From Nitrosopumilus adriaticus (lineage in GTDB: Archaea > Thermoproteota > Nitrososphaeria > Nitrososphaerales > Nitrosopumilaceae), in assembly GCF_000956175.1 (NCBI RefSeq), contig NZ_CP011070.1, positions 1,730,147 through 1,794,146 on the forward strand: a stretch of DNA of 64,000 bases, given 5' to 3'. Made by a program: the position numbers and the translations under genes. Shown here in pieces: positions 19,192 through 29,840 of this stretch (positions within the stretch are counted from its first letter, which is position 1; each line of letters starts with the position of its first letter). The notes below the pieces were generated by a model. That model had not been told where the DNA came from, ran no database searches, and saw nothing but the letters and a program-made list of their open reading frames with translations.

Positions 19192-19641
19192 ATGGATGCA
19201 ATAGATGAAGAAACTCTTTTTGTAGGTACTGCTGAAGCTGAACATGTAGAGATGTATCTTAAGGCAATCTGGCATATCAAAGAAAGAGGTGAAGATGTTA
19301 AGATCAGTACCATTGCAAAAATGCTCAATGTCAGACAACCAAGTGTAGTTCAAATGCTCAAGAAATTAAATTCCAAAAATCTGGTAAATTACAACAAGGC
19401 AGGTGTAAAACTTACAGAGGATGGTGAGCGTATAGGTGCGAGTATGATGAGAAATAGTAGATTACTTGAAGTTCTCATGGATAGTGCATTAAAAGTAGAA
19501 ATTGATGAAGAAATGGTATGTGGAATCGAACACCATATGAATAAACAATTTACAGATGCACTTTGTGTAATGTTGAAGCACCCAAGAAAATGTCCACATG
19601 ATCACGATATTCCAATGGGCGAATGCTGTAAATCAACATAA
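19192..19641 (+). CDS. DtxR/MntR-family metal-dependent regulator
   Basis: 149 residues. The N-terminal HTH has EHVEMYLKAIWHIKERGEDVKISTIAKMLNVRQPSVVQMLKKL, the DtxR fold. The dimerisation/metal region has MVCGIEHHMNKQFTDAL, with Cys, Glu and two His as likely ligands, and the C-terminus is rich in Cys and His (CPHDHDIPMGECC). It lacks the SH3-like third domain, as in MntR. It probably senses Fe or Mn. It follows the TrmB gene with no gap. Confidence 0.9.
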   Translation: MDAIDEETLFVGTAEAEHVEMYLKAIWHIKERGEDVKISTIAKMLNVRQPSVVQMLKKLNSKNLVNYNKAGVKLTEDGERIGASMMRNSRLLEVLMDSALKVEIDEEMVCGIEHHMNKQFTDALCVMLKHPRKCPHDHDIPMGECCKST

Positions 19642-19690
19642 TTGAAATTACATCCCAAAAGATATATCATCTTAGAAACTAAATTTATTC

Positions 19691-19855
19691 ATGGCATGTT
19701 TCTGTGGCTGTGAAATTTATGAAAAAAATGAAGATGGATTCAAAATTGCATGTGTAAAATGTGGACATGGGCCTCAAAATCATGATGAAGAATTCAGAGC
19801 CGCTGCAAGAAAGAATGAATCACAAAGTCAAAAGCGTGATGCAGACTTTGGATGA
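19691..19855 (+). CDS. Small cysteine-rich (zinc-ribbon-like) protein
   Basis: 54 residues, beginning MACFCGCEIYEK and containing CVKCGHGPQNH. The CxC near the start and the CxxC about 20 residues later make a plausible zinc site, followed by a charged helical tail (EEFRAAARKNESQ). Its TGA abuts the convergent YjbQ-family stop with no gap. No function can be given; many short proteins of this type occur in Thaumarchaeota. Confidence 0.65.
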   Translation: MACFCGCEIYEKNEDGFKIACVKCGHGPQNHDEEFRAAARKNESQSQKRDADFG

Positions 19856-20275
19856 TTACTCACCAATTATTTTTACTAAAACTCTTTTTGGTCGTTTACC
19901 ATCAAATTCACCATAAAAAATTTCTTCCCATGGTCCAAAATCTAATTTTCCATTAGTTATTGCAATAACAACTTCTCTTCCCATAACTTGTCTTTTGAGA
20001 TGAGCATCTGCATTATCTTCACCAGTTTTGTTATGTTCATATTGAGTGGTTGGTTCGTGAGGAGCTAATCCTTCCAACCATTTCTCATAATCATGAAGCA
20101 ATCCTCCCTCATTATCATTAATGAAAACACTTGCAGTAATATGCATGGCATTTACAAGACAAAGTCCTTCCTTGACTTTACTTTTTGTTACAAGATTGTT
20201 TACATCATTTGTAATATTGACAAATGCTCTTCGTGTTTTAACTTCAAATGTAAGATATTCTGTAAGGAATTTCAT
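19856..20275 (-). CDS. YjbQ/UPF0047 family protein
   Basis: 139 residues from the ATG at 20275; an in-frame start four codons upstream is less family-like. The signature run is [26 protein letters not shown], with [22 protein letters not shown]-like continuation and [16 protein letters not shown] at the end. UPF0047 proteins are trimeric and have been linked to thiamine-phosphate synthase side activity. The box C/D sRNA lies just upstream on the same strand. Confidence 0.88.
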   Translation of the reverse strand: MKFLTEYLTFEVKTRRAFVNITNDVNNLVTKSKVKEGLCLVNAMHITASVFINDNEGGLLHDYEKWLEGLAPHEPTTQYEHNKTGEDNADAHLKRQVMGREVVIAITNGKLDFGPWEEIFYGEFDGKRPKRVLVKIIGE

Positions 20276-20310
20276 ATTTTTAAACACAAATTAATCATTA
20301 AAAACCTAAG

Positions 20311-20371
20311 GCAGGCTCAGAACTCAAGATCCTCATCATCATTTCAAAGGGATAGGTTCATCACTGCCTGC
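20311..20371 (-). ncRNA. Box C/D guide sRNA
   Basis: Read on the minus strand, all C/D elements are present in order. Box C is GTGATGA (20358-20364) and is followed by a guide of about 10 nt. The D' box is degenerate (TTGA, 20344-20347). Box C' is ATGATGA (20333-20339), followed by a 12-nt guide GGATCTTGAGTT and box D CTGA (20317-20320). The ends form a perfect 6-bp terminal stem, GCAGGC with GCCTGC (20366-20371 with 20311-20316). The size of about 61 nt is typical of archaeal 2'-O-methylation guides assembled with L7Ae, Nop5 and fibrillarin. The target is not identified. Confidence 0.75.
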
Positions 20372-20445
20372 ATGCATAATTCAGGCAGATTCCTATTGAG
20401 TCTTTCAAGAAGCTTGATAAATGGCTAATAGTTCAATCTTTCAAA

Positions 20446-20862
20446 ATGGTTGCAATTGATACTCCCGCCTCATTGGAAAGCTTTAGAAGATTTATAATTT
20501 CGAGTACTTGTAAATCCTACGCCCCAAGGAGTTATTTGGAAGATTCGGAGGTGTTTGCAGAAAGAGAAGACAGTCTTGGTGCAATTTACGTAGAAGCAGC
20601 TGATAAAGTAACTTTGAAAAAAATAAGAGATATTACATTTGTTAATGCAAGAGATATTCTAGGAATTATATATAATTCAAAAAGTGGAAACACATCTTTG
20701 AAATGGCGTCAATTAAGACGAAATAATGGTAAAGTTTCTGGCGAAGCTTCTGCAAACTCTCTTACAAATCTAGCAGAATCAGGAGTTCTTACTTTAGATT
20801 GGGTTGAAAATTATCTAAAGAAAAAAACAGAAGAAACAAAGACTAACGAAGTCACAGGCTAA
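20446..20862 (+). CDS. Conserved hypothetical protein
   Basis: 138 residues, family not recognised. The N-terminal part (MVAIDTPASLESFRRFI...YAPRSYLEDSEVF) is mixed alpha/beta and the C-terminal third is charged and helical (WVENYLKKKTEETKTNE). No membrane segment or metal motif is visible. It lies 32 bp upstream of the Pelota gene on the same strand and may be co-transcribed with it. A function is not proposed. Confidence 0.7.
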   Translation: MVAIDTPASLESFRRFIISSTCKSYAPRSYLEDSEVFAEREDSLGAIYVEAADKVTLKKIRDITFVNARDILGIIYNSKSGNTSLKWRQLRRNNGKVSGEASANSLTNLAESGVLTLDWVENYLKKKTEETKTNEVTG

Positions 20863-20894
20863 ACTCTTTTCTTTTTGTAGATTAAAGCATAATT

Positions 20895-21938
20895 ATGATT
20901 ACAAAGACTATTGATGATAATTCAATTTCAGTAATAGCAGAAGATTCAGATGACCTTTTGAATTTACGTCGGATTATTAAGAAAGATGATAAAGTTATTG
21001 GAGATACAACAAGAGTACTAAAACAAGATAAAGATTATTCAAGACCAGACAAAGGAGAAAGAATCAAAGTAAGAATTGCATTAACTGTTGAAAAAATTTC
21101 ACTTGATGATGTCCTTGACAGATTGAGGGTTGGTGGAACTATTTATGAATCAAGTAATGAATCAGTACCTCATGGATCACATCATTCATTTATTTTAAAA
21201 ATTAATGATGGAATAACAATTTCAAAGAAAAAATGGTCACCAATTGAAAAGAAACTTTTAGAATCAAACAATAATCAAATTGCTTTTGTACTTGTAGCTA
21301 TAGATACTGCTGACTGTGGAATTGCAAGATTGAGAGGAACACATTTAGAATTTATGCCAAATATTTATTCAGGTTCTGGTGGTAAAAGATACAAAACTAA
21401 TTTTAATATTGAAAAATTCTTTGATCAAGTCCAACAAGCAGTATTATCCATTAGAAAAAAAGAAGACATAATAATAATTTTTGGGCCAGGTGAAACTAAA
21501 AAAAGACTAGTAAATTTTATTCAAAAATCACAAAAATTCAAAATTCAGATTGTTGAAGGAATTGATTCAGGTGGTGAAGATGGAATATACACATTCACAA
21601 AATCTCAAGCGATGCAGGAAATAATGTCTGATAGTAACTTAGCCAAGTCTTCATCTATTATTAATGAAGTAATGGTTCTTGCAAATAAAAAAAGTAGCAA
21701 GTTTACTATGGGATTTGATGAAACTTTTCATGCAAATCAAATGAGCGCTGTTGAATCTCTTGTTTTCTCAGATAAAGCAATACAAGATAATGATGAGCAA
21801 AAAATTATGGATTTTCTCAATGATGCTGAAAGTAAAGGAGTCAAAATTTACAGTGTTGATTCATCAACAGATATTGGTCTTAGGGTTTCAGGTTTGGGAG
21901 GAATAGTTTCCTTGTTACGATATGCAATTGAATCTTAA
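20895..21938 (+). CDS. pelA: Pelota/Dom34 mRNA surveillance protein
   Basis: 347 residues, the normal length for archaeal Pelota. The N-terminal Sm-like domain has DDLLNLRRIIKKDDKVIGDT and KVRIALTVEKI. The central and C-terminal eRF1-like domains include IARLRGTHLEF, IIFGPGETKKRL and SVDSSTDIGLRVSGLGGIVSLLRY. Pelota enters the A site of stalled ribosomes and, with an aEF1A- and ABCE1-type partner, splits them. Its stop overlaps the convergent CutA stop by 4 bp. Confidence 0.95.
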   Translation: MITKTIDDNSISVIAEDSDDLLNLRRIIKKDDKVIGDTTRVLKQDKDYSRPDKGERIKVRIALTVEKISLDDVLDRLRVGGTIYESSNESVPHGSHHSFILKINDGITISKKKWSPIEKKLLESNNNQIAFVLVAIDTADCGIARLRGTHLEFMPNIYSGSGGKRYKTNFNIEKFFDQVQQAVLSIRKKEDIIIIFGPGETKKRLVNFIQKSQKFKIQIVEGIDSGGEDGIYTFTKSQAMQEIMSDSNLAKSSSIINEVMVLANKKSSKFTMGFDETFHANQMSAVESLVFSDKAIQDNDEQKIMDFLNDAESKGVKIYSVDSSTDIGLRVSGLGGIVSLLRYAIES

Positions 21939-22246
21939 TTTGTAGAATCAATTAACCATTTAAGATAGGACTTGTTCATCGAAGTTACTTCAACTTCAAC
22001 TATTTCTGGAACATCATAAGGGTGAGATTCCAAAATTTTCTTTTTTAGCAATTTTTTATTTTTTGTCATGGTTTTAAAAATTGCAAGATATTCTGTTGTA
22101 TTTTCAATTTTTTTATTCCAAGAATAAATTGAAGAAATTTTTGAAATGTTTACGCATGCAACAATCTTATTATTTACAAGTTCATTTGCAATTTTAGAAA
22201 TTGATTTTTTGTTAGGATATGTTGAGATAATTACTGTAGGTTTCAT
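21935..22246 (-). CDS. cutA: CutA1 divalent-cation tolerance protein
   Basis: 103 residues from the ATG at 22246, which gives the usual family start MKPTVIIST. Family motifs are CVNISKISSIYSWNKKIE, EYLAIFKT and HPYDVPEI. CutA1 is a small trimeric ferredoxin-like protein that binds divalent metals; its physiological role is not settled. It converges with Pelota. Confidence 0.92.
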   Translation of the reverse strand: MKPTVIISTYPNKKSISKIANELVNNKIVACVNISKISSIYSWNKKIENTTEYLAIFKTMTKNKKLLKKKILESHPYDVPEIVEVEVTSMNKSYLKWLIDSTN

Positions 22247-22290
22247 AGTAACCGATAAATGTACGTACCTTAAAAAAATTAACAATTAGT

Positions 22291-23487
22291 TTGGAACTTG
22301 ATTTTATTACACAAAATTCGATAATCTATGTCTTAATTGCTTGGGTCATTATAGTCATAATTGCAAAAGGGCTAAAATTAGAAAAATATGGTTTTGAAAT
22401 AAAGGCTTACAGTTTAGTATACAAAAACAGAGGGGTAGATTTAGTTCTAAATAAAATTCTCACTCGAACAAAAAGAGGAATCAGAGTTTTTGCAGATACG
22501 AGTGTAATTGCAGGTTTTATTATGATGGGTTTTGCATTTTGGTTTTTGCTCAATAATGTATCAAACTTTTTTGTTGCACAATCTGAATTCTCAGAATTAA
22601 CAGTTCTTATTCCAGGAGTGACATTAACATCTGCATCATCAATCACATACTTTTTACTATCAATTCCAATTGTTCTCGTAGTTCATGAGGGAGCACATGG
22701 AATAGTTGCTGCTTTGGAAAAAATTAAGATCAAAACAGGTGGCTTTGCAATATTTATCGCAATGTTTGCAGGATTTGTAGAGCCAGATGAAGAAGAATTT
22801 GATAAGGCAAAAAAGATTTCAAAATTAAGAGTAATAGGTGCAGGGGCAACATCAAATGTAATTTTTGCATTTGTATTAGGAGCTATATTATTAACAAACC
22901 CATTTTTTGCAATGGTATTACCTGAACCGCTTCTCAGTGCATTTTATGAATTACCTGACGGAGTTTTGATTCTATCTATCATAGAGAACTCAGGAGCTGA
23001 ACAAGCAGGATTGCTTGCAAATGATATCATTACATCAATTAATGGTATACCGATCTTGAGTCCAATTGATTTTCCCAGTTTGAATCCAGGTGAAACAGCA
23101 AGTGTGACAGTAATAAGAGATAGTCAAACATTAGAATTTGGAGTTGAGATAATCCCATCTCCAGAAGATCCTGAGAGAGGATTAATTGGAATAATGAGAG
23201 ACAATACATTTGCATACAAACCAATAATGAATTTCATCACATGGAATGATCCAAATGTTTCAATGTTTTTGTTATGGTTATGGATGATTTCATTTTTCAT
23301 AGGAATTATCAATATGCTTCCTCTACCAATTTTAGACGGGGGAAAATTCATTCATACAATTATTGACAAAAAAATCTCGGATAAATCAGTTAATGTAGTC
23401 ATGTGGGGAATTTACGCATTCACGTTTACCCTATTTGGACTTAACATTGCATTATCATATTTAAAATCTGGCTGGTTTACAATATAG
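22291..23487 (+). CDS. Site-2 protease-type (M50) membrane metalloprotease with PDZ domain
   Basis: 398 residues from a TTG at 22291. Membrane segments flank the zinc motif VVHEGAHG (HExxH). A PDZ domain follows (NSGAEQAGLLANDIITSINGIPI), and a second active-site motif PLPILDGGKFIH (LDG) lies near the C-terminal membrane segment. This is the S2P/RseP plan of intramembrane proteases that cut membrane-bound regulators. No obvious substrate gene is adjacent. Confidence 0.9.
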   Translation: MELDFITQNSIIYVLIAWVIIVIIAKGLKLEKYGFEIKAYSLVYKNRGVDLVLNKILTRTKRGIRVFADTSVIAGFIMMGFAFWFLLNNVSNFFVAQSEFSELTVLIPGVTLTSASSITYFLLSIPIVLVVHEGAHGIVAALEKIKIKTGGFAIFIAMFAGFVEPDEEEFDKAKKISKLRVIGAGATSNVIFAFVLGAILLTNPFFAMVLPEPLLSAFYELPDGVLILSIIENSGAEQAGLLANDIITSINGIPILSPIDFPSLNPGETASVTVIRDSQTLEFGVEIIPSPEDPERGLIGIMRDNTFAYKPIMNFITWNDPNVSMFLLWLWMISFFIGIINMLPLPILDGGKFIHTIIDKKISDKSVNVVMWGIYAFTFTLFGLNIALSYLKSGWFTI

Positions 23488-23530
23488 AATTCACCTAAAG
23501 AATCATTAATGAAAAAATATCAAGAAATTC

Positions 23531-24445
23531 ATGATATGTGATAGTTGTCAAAATCCAGCTGTCTATACGAGAAAATATTCAGGTCAAAAATTATGTTCAC
23601 CATGTTTCTCAAATTCTATTGTTAGAAAAACTGCTAAAACAATTTCAAAATATAATATGATTCAATATAATGAATTAGTAGCTGTTGCTGTTTCTGGTGG
23701 AAAAGATTCCTTGGCGTTACTGAAAATTATTCATGAAATGGCATCTACACATCAGTTTAGAATAATAGTAATTACCATTGACGAAGGAATTCCAGGATAT
23801 AGAAATGAGGCTTTAGAAATTGTTGAAAAATTTTGTTCCGAACTTAATGTAGAGCACAAAGTTTATGCATACAAAGAGCTTTTTGAATTGACATTAGATG
23901 AAGCCTTAGATTTACGAGAAAATGAGAAAACTTCATCATGCTCAATATGTGGAACCCTTAGAAGAAGGGCAATAGATTATGCTGCAAAGGATGTAGGTGC
24001 AGATGTGATAGCAACTGGGCACAATCTAGACGATACATTACAAACATTTGTCATAAACATGCTTTCAGGAGATACTACTAAGATTGGTTGGATGGATCCA
24101 GATACATCCTCAAATTCTTTAAGAAAAATAAAACCGTTTTGTGAAATTTATGAATCTGAAATAGTGTTTTATGCATTTACAAATAATATTCCATTTCAAT
24201 CAGAACCTTGTCCACACATGAATGAAGGTATTAGAACAGAGATTCGTGAATTTCTAAATTCTCTTGAAACTCAGCATAGTGGAATTAAAAATAACTTGTA
24301 TCAATCAATTCTCAAAGTTTCTCAAATTGTAAAGACTTCAAATTCAAAAGAAAAAATATCTTGTAAAAAATGTGGAACAGAATGCACTGGGGATATATGC
24401 TCAGTTTGCAATATCGTTTTAAAACTAAAAGAAAATCAAACCTAA
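23531..24445 (+). CDS. tRNA 2-thiolation protein (TtuA/Ncs6/TtcA family)
   Basis: 304 residues. An N-terminal zinc ribbon (CDSCQNPAVY...CSPC) precedes the PP-loop ATP site SGGKDSLALLK. The catalytic cysteine region is SSCSICGTLRR, and ATGHNLDDTLQTF follows. A C-terminal zinc ribbon (CKKCGTECTGDICSVC) ends the protein. This architecture is that of TtuA/NcsA enzymes, which install 2-thiouridine in tRNA, often using an iron-sulfur cluster. The SRP RNA follows immediately downstream with its own promoter. Confidence 0.9.
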   Translation: MICDSCQNPAVYTRKYSGQKLCSPCFSNSIVRKTAKTISKYNMIQYNELVAVAVSGGKDSLALLKIIHEMASTHQFRIIVITIDEGIPGYRNEALEIVEKFCSELNVEHKVYAYKELFELTLDEALDLRENEKTSSCSICGTLRRRAIDYAAKDVGADVIATGHNLDDTLQTFVINMLSGDTTKIGWMDPDTSSNSLRKIKPFCEIYESEIVFYAFTNNIPFQSEPCPHMNEGIRTEIREFLNSLETQHSGIKNNLYQSILKVSQIVKTSNSKEKISCKKCGTECTGDICSVCNIVLKLKENQT

Positions 24446-24449
24446 TGCA

Positions 24450-24460
24450 AATATAACATA
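24450..24460 (+). promoter_or_regulatory. Probable box A for SRP RNA
   Basis: The AATATAACATA element lies about 20-28 bp upstream of the predicted RNA 5' end at 24478, the normal archaeal TATA spacing. Confidence 0.5.
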
Positions 24461-24477
24461 CTTTTTTTAGAATAAAC

Positions 24478-24793
24478 GGTAGTAGGTAGGATTAGGGTGC
24501 CAGCCGTGCCCTGTTCTGAAACCGGCTATATGCAGAGATCAGCAACTGTTGGGTAAATCTCTAGATGGGTAATTCCCGCTTGGTGTGCGGAAATGAAATC
24601 ACGCCGAGGCGGGTGGTTGCAGGACTAGAAATATCCGAAGGGATAACTTCTAAGACCGAACCATCGAAAGGGATGAGGTCCGGGAGGGAGCAATCCTAAG
24701 GTGGAGCATCCACGCTTCCTCGTCAACGTGGCGGATCTTGTATGCCTTGAAATGGGGCTATTCGTCTAGACTGGAACCAGCAGATCTACTACC
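24478..24793 (+). ncRNA. ffs: Archaeal 7S signal recognition particle RNA
   Basis: About 316 nt, much more GC-rich than its surroundings and without a reading frame. The ends pair: GGTAGTAG (24478-24485) with CTACTACC (24786-24793), as in helix 1 of archaeal SRP RNA. The SRP54-binding helix 8 is recognisable near 24678-24710 (AGGTCCGGGAGGGAGCA...CCTAAGGTGGA), including a GGAG-type tetraloop. The RNA binds SRP19 and SRP54 for co-translational targeting. Ends are set by pairing and could be off by a few bases. Confidence 0.93.
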
Positions 24794-24816
24794 TTTATAA
24801 TTTCAATAAAATCAGT

Positions 24817-25155
24817 ATGTTCATGGAAGGAATAATCTCATTTGGAAATAAAAGAGATTATGAAGACTTTAAGAAGCAGATTCCTAGTTCAGTATTACCT
24901 CTTTTCAATTCTATCAGAGATTTTTGCTTATCTTTAGGAGATAATGTAGTTGAAGACATTAGGATGCACAGAGTTGTTTTTTGTAAATCAATTACTTTTA
25001 GATGGTTTGCAGATGTAGAGCCTCAAAGAGAAGGAGTGATAATTAAAATTCAAAAAAGTAGAAAAGAACCCATTGAGATTATTCAGATCAGTAAAGAACA
25101 AAATATTTTAGAATTTGGCAATGTAATTAAAGAAGCCTTTGAAAAAATTCACTAG
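24817..25155 (+). CDS. Conserved hypothetical protein (DUF5655-like)
   Basis: 112 residues. A helical N-terminal half (LFNSIRDFCLSLGDNVVEDIR) is followed by a beta-rich part (VVFCKSITFRWFADVEPQREGVIIKIQ). This helix-then-sheet layout resembles DUF5655 proteins of unknown function; the match is judged by eye. An in-frame ATG two codons later is an equally possible start. It overlaps the convergent acylphosphatase stop by 4 bp. Confidence 0.6.
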   Translation: MFMEGIISFGNKRDYEDFKKQIPSSVLPLFNSIRDFCLSLGDNVVEDIRMHRVVFCKSITFRWFADVEPQREGVIIKIQKSRKEPIEIIQISKEQNILEFGNVIKEAFEKIH

Positions 25156-25430
25156 TATGCAACATCAAACTTTGAAAATTCGCCACTAAATTTTTCATTT
25201 CGTATTTCTATATCTTCAACAATTGCATTTGCAGGTCCACCATGAGCCCATTCAACTAATCTTGTAACATTTTCTGTATCACCTTCTAAAACGGCTTCAA
25301 CACGACCATCCTTCAAATTTTTGACCCAACCATAAACATTGTTTTGTTTTGCTTTCGCTTTTAATGTCTGACGAAAAAAAACTCCTTGTACTCTACCAGT
25401 TACAAAAATTCTAATTCGTTGTTTTGACAT
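25152..25430 (-). CDS. acyP: Acylphosphatase
   Basis: 92 residues, the family length. The phosphate-binding loop is GRVQGVFFRQTLKAKA with the catalytic Arg, and the catalytic Asn is in GWVKNLKDGRVEAVLEG. It hydrolyses carboxyl-phosphate bonds such as acetyl phosphate. It lies downstream of ribosomal protein L2 on the same strand, 51 bp away. Confidence 0.95.
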   Translation of the reverse strand: MSKQRIRIFVTGRVQGVFFRQTLKAKAKQNNVYGWVKNLKDGRVEAVLEGDTENVTRLVEWAHGGPANAIVEDIEIRNEKFSGEFSKFDVAY

Positions 25431-25481
25431 TAGAGATAGATTTCAAAGAGTCATTAATCAATTTTAGGCTATAGAAAAAAA

Positions 25482-26216
25482 CTATTTCCTTTCTTTGATT
25501 CTAGCTCTACCAGTCTTTCTAGCAGCAATACTTCCCACTTTAGCACCTGGAGGGGCATCTCTTGAAACGGTTGAGCTTTGTCCAACATGTTGATGACGAC
25601 CACCACCGTGTGGGTGAACGTAAGCTGCTTGAGCAACACCTCTAACAATTGGATATTTCTTTCCTTTAGCCTTAAAACTACGCCACTTGTTGCCTGCACT
25701 CATAAAGTGTCGTTCACTTGCTCCACCACCAGCTAGAGTACCAATCATAGCCCTATTCTTTGGATTTAGAGTAGTAAATCTCCCAGATGGTAGTTTAACA
25801 GTAACTCCCTCATCACCATGAGAGAAAATAGTTGCATCAGTACCTGCAGATTTTACAATAGCACCACCATCACCAAAATGCTTTTCAATATTACAGACAA
25901 TTGTACCGTCAGGGATATTTTGTACACTAATTACATTACCCTTCTCAATCTTTGATTTTAATCCAAATTGTAAAATTTCACCTACTTTAGCTCCCAAAAT
26001 TGCTGGAACGTATGATACGGATCCATCTTCAAATCTAATCTTGGCTAATGGTGCTTCTCGTCCACGTTCGTGAACCAAATCGATAATTTCCCCTTCATGT
26101 TGTTCTGCAAGTGGAAATCGAGGGTAATTTGCTTTGGAGCCTACTTTTCCAGTAGATGTAGATCTAAACTGCATTCCTCCACGGCCACGTCTTCGAACTA
26201 ATGGTCTCTTACCCAT
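25482..26216 (-). CDS. rpl2: 50S ribosomal protein L2
   Basis: 244 residues. MGKRPLVRRRGRGGMQFRS opens the protein, and the conserved peptidyl-transferase-proximal region is VRGVAQAAYVHPHGGGRHQHVG with the invariant His. It is encoded alone, away from the S10/spc ribosomal operons, as in some Thaumarchaeota. A TTTCC-TAC-GGAAA inverted repeat (26225-26237) lies just upstream of its start. Confidence 0.97.
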   Translation of the reverse strand: MGKRPLVRRRGRGGMQFRSTSTGKVGSKANYPRFPLAEQHEGEIIDLVHERGREAPLAKIRFEDGSVSYVPAILGAKVGEILQFGLKSKIEKGNVISVQNIPDGTIVCNIEKHFGDGGAIVKSAGTDATIFSHGDEGVTVKLPSGRFTTLNPKNRAMIGTLAGGGASERHFMSAGNKWRSFKAKGKKYPIVRGVAQAAYVHPHGGGRHQHVGQSSTVSRDAPPGAKVGSIAARKTGRARIKERK

Positions 26217-26290
26217 GTTGATCGTTTCCTACGGAAAGAGGATTTTAAGCTTGTGATGGCTATTGTAAGTTAAGAAAATTACCACAAAGG

Positions 26291-26299
26291 TATAAAAAT
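26291..26299 (+). promoter_or_regulatory. Probable box A for the Cdc48 gene
   Basis: TATAAAAAT is 21-29 bp upstream of the ATG at 26320, placing the transcription start at or just before the start codon. Confidence 0.5.
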
Positions 26300-26319
26300 T
26301 AGACAGAGGGCATTTCTGT

Positions 26320-28506
<2,187 letters not shown>

Positions 28507-28538
28507 TTTTAATTAAATAACAAATCTAATTCTCATAA

Positions 28539-29827
28539 ATGTCAGAACACAGAGGATATGAAGGTAATTCACTAGATTTTCTTAAGGCAAATAAAATTAT
28601 AGTGGGGGATTCTGTTAAGATCACTGCAGATATTACGTATTCAGGCATAATAATGCCAAGATATGAACATAGTGATGATAAACATATTGTTTTGAAATTA
28701 AAAAACGGATATAATATAGGATTAGAAATTTCTGAAATAAAAAAAATTGAAAAAAGTGAAAGTATAGAAAAAATAATTGAAAAAAGTGAAAGTATAGAAA
28801 AAAGTGAAGGGCTACCAAAAATTTTACTTTTATCAACTGGAGGAACAATAGCTAGTAAGGTCGATTATAGAACAGGATCAGTAACTCCTGTATTAACAGC
28901 TAAAGAACTTAATGCATCTGTACCAGAGCTTGCTAAAATTGCTAATATTGATGCAGAAGTAATATTTTCAGAGTATTCTGAAAACATTCAACCTAAACAA
29001 TGGTTACAAATTGCTGAGAAAATAAACCAATATTCAAAATCAGATTATGTTGGAATAATTATTGCACATGGTACAGATACTATGCATTATACATCATCAT
29101 TTCTTTCATTTGCATTAGCAGGATTTTCAATTCCAATTGTACTTGTAGGTTCTCAAAGATCTTCAGATCGTGCTTCATCTGATGCGGCATTAAATTTGAT
29201 TGGTGCAGTAAAATTTATCACTACAAGTAATACTAAAGGAGTCTACATTGCAATGCATCTAGATGAAAATGATGAAACAATTGCATGCCATATTGGAACC
29301 AGGGTGAGAAAAAATCATACTAGTAAAAGAGGTGCGTTTGAAACAATTGGGGATGATCCTGCATTCATAATTGCAGAAGATCAAATTCAAAAAATATTAA
29401 AGAAGATTTTTTTAAAACAAAAGAGTTTCTTCCAAAAATTAAGCTAGATACTAATGTTGCATTAGTAAAATATCATCCTGGATTTAATCCAGATTTGTTA
29501 GAAAAAATTATTGAGATGGGATATAAAGGAATAATTTTTGAAGGCACAGGACTAGGACATATTGGGAAAACAATGTACAAAAGTGTAAAAAAAGCTAATG
29601 AAAAAGGAATTTTTCTAGGCATGACTTCTCAATGTATTGACGGAAGAGTTAGAATGACAGTATATGAAAGTGGTCGTGATTTGCTTAATTTAGGAATAAT
29701 TCCATTAGAAAATATGATTCCTGAAGTAGCATTAGTTAAGACAATGTGGGCAATAGGGAATATACAAAATATGGAAGAGGTGAAAAAAATTATGCTTCAA
29801 AATATTGCTTCAGAAATATCAAATTGA
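28539..29827 (+). pseudogene. gatD: Glu-tRNA(Gln) amidotransferase subunit D, frameshifted
   Basis: The N-terminal frame (ATG at 28539, stop at 29447) holds the GatD barrel and the L-asparaginase-like part: LLLSTGGTIASKVDY, IIAHGTDTMHYT and GSQRSSDRASSDAA. The rest (KLDTNVALVKYHPGF onward) lies in another frame and ends at 29827. Adding one A to the A6 run at 29389-29394 restores QKNIKEDFFKTKEF and a 429-residue protein of normal GatD length. GatD supplies ammonia for GatE, which follows immediately. An archaeon using GatDE cannot easily lose it, so the break is probably a sequence error. A linker near residues 70-90 repeats IEKSES. Confidence 0.92.
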
Positions 29828-29840
29828 GAGAGTGAAAAAT

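Noticed and set aside
20289-20390. Attenuator-like alternative hairpins on the plus strand
   Set aside because: The complementary GGCAGG and CCTGCC segments are explained by the terminal stem of the minus-strand C/D sRNA.
26225-26237. TTTCC-TAC-GGAAA repeat upstream of rpl2 as an operator
   Set aside because: Short arms in an AT-rich context; too weak to claim without conservation.
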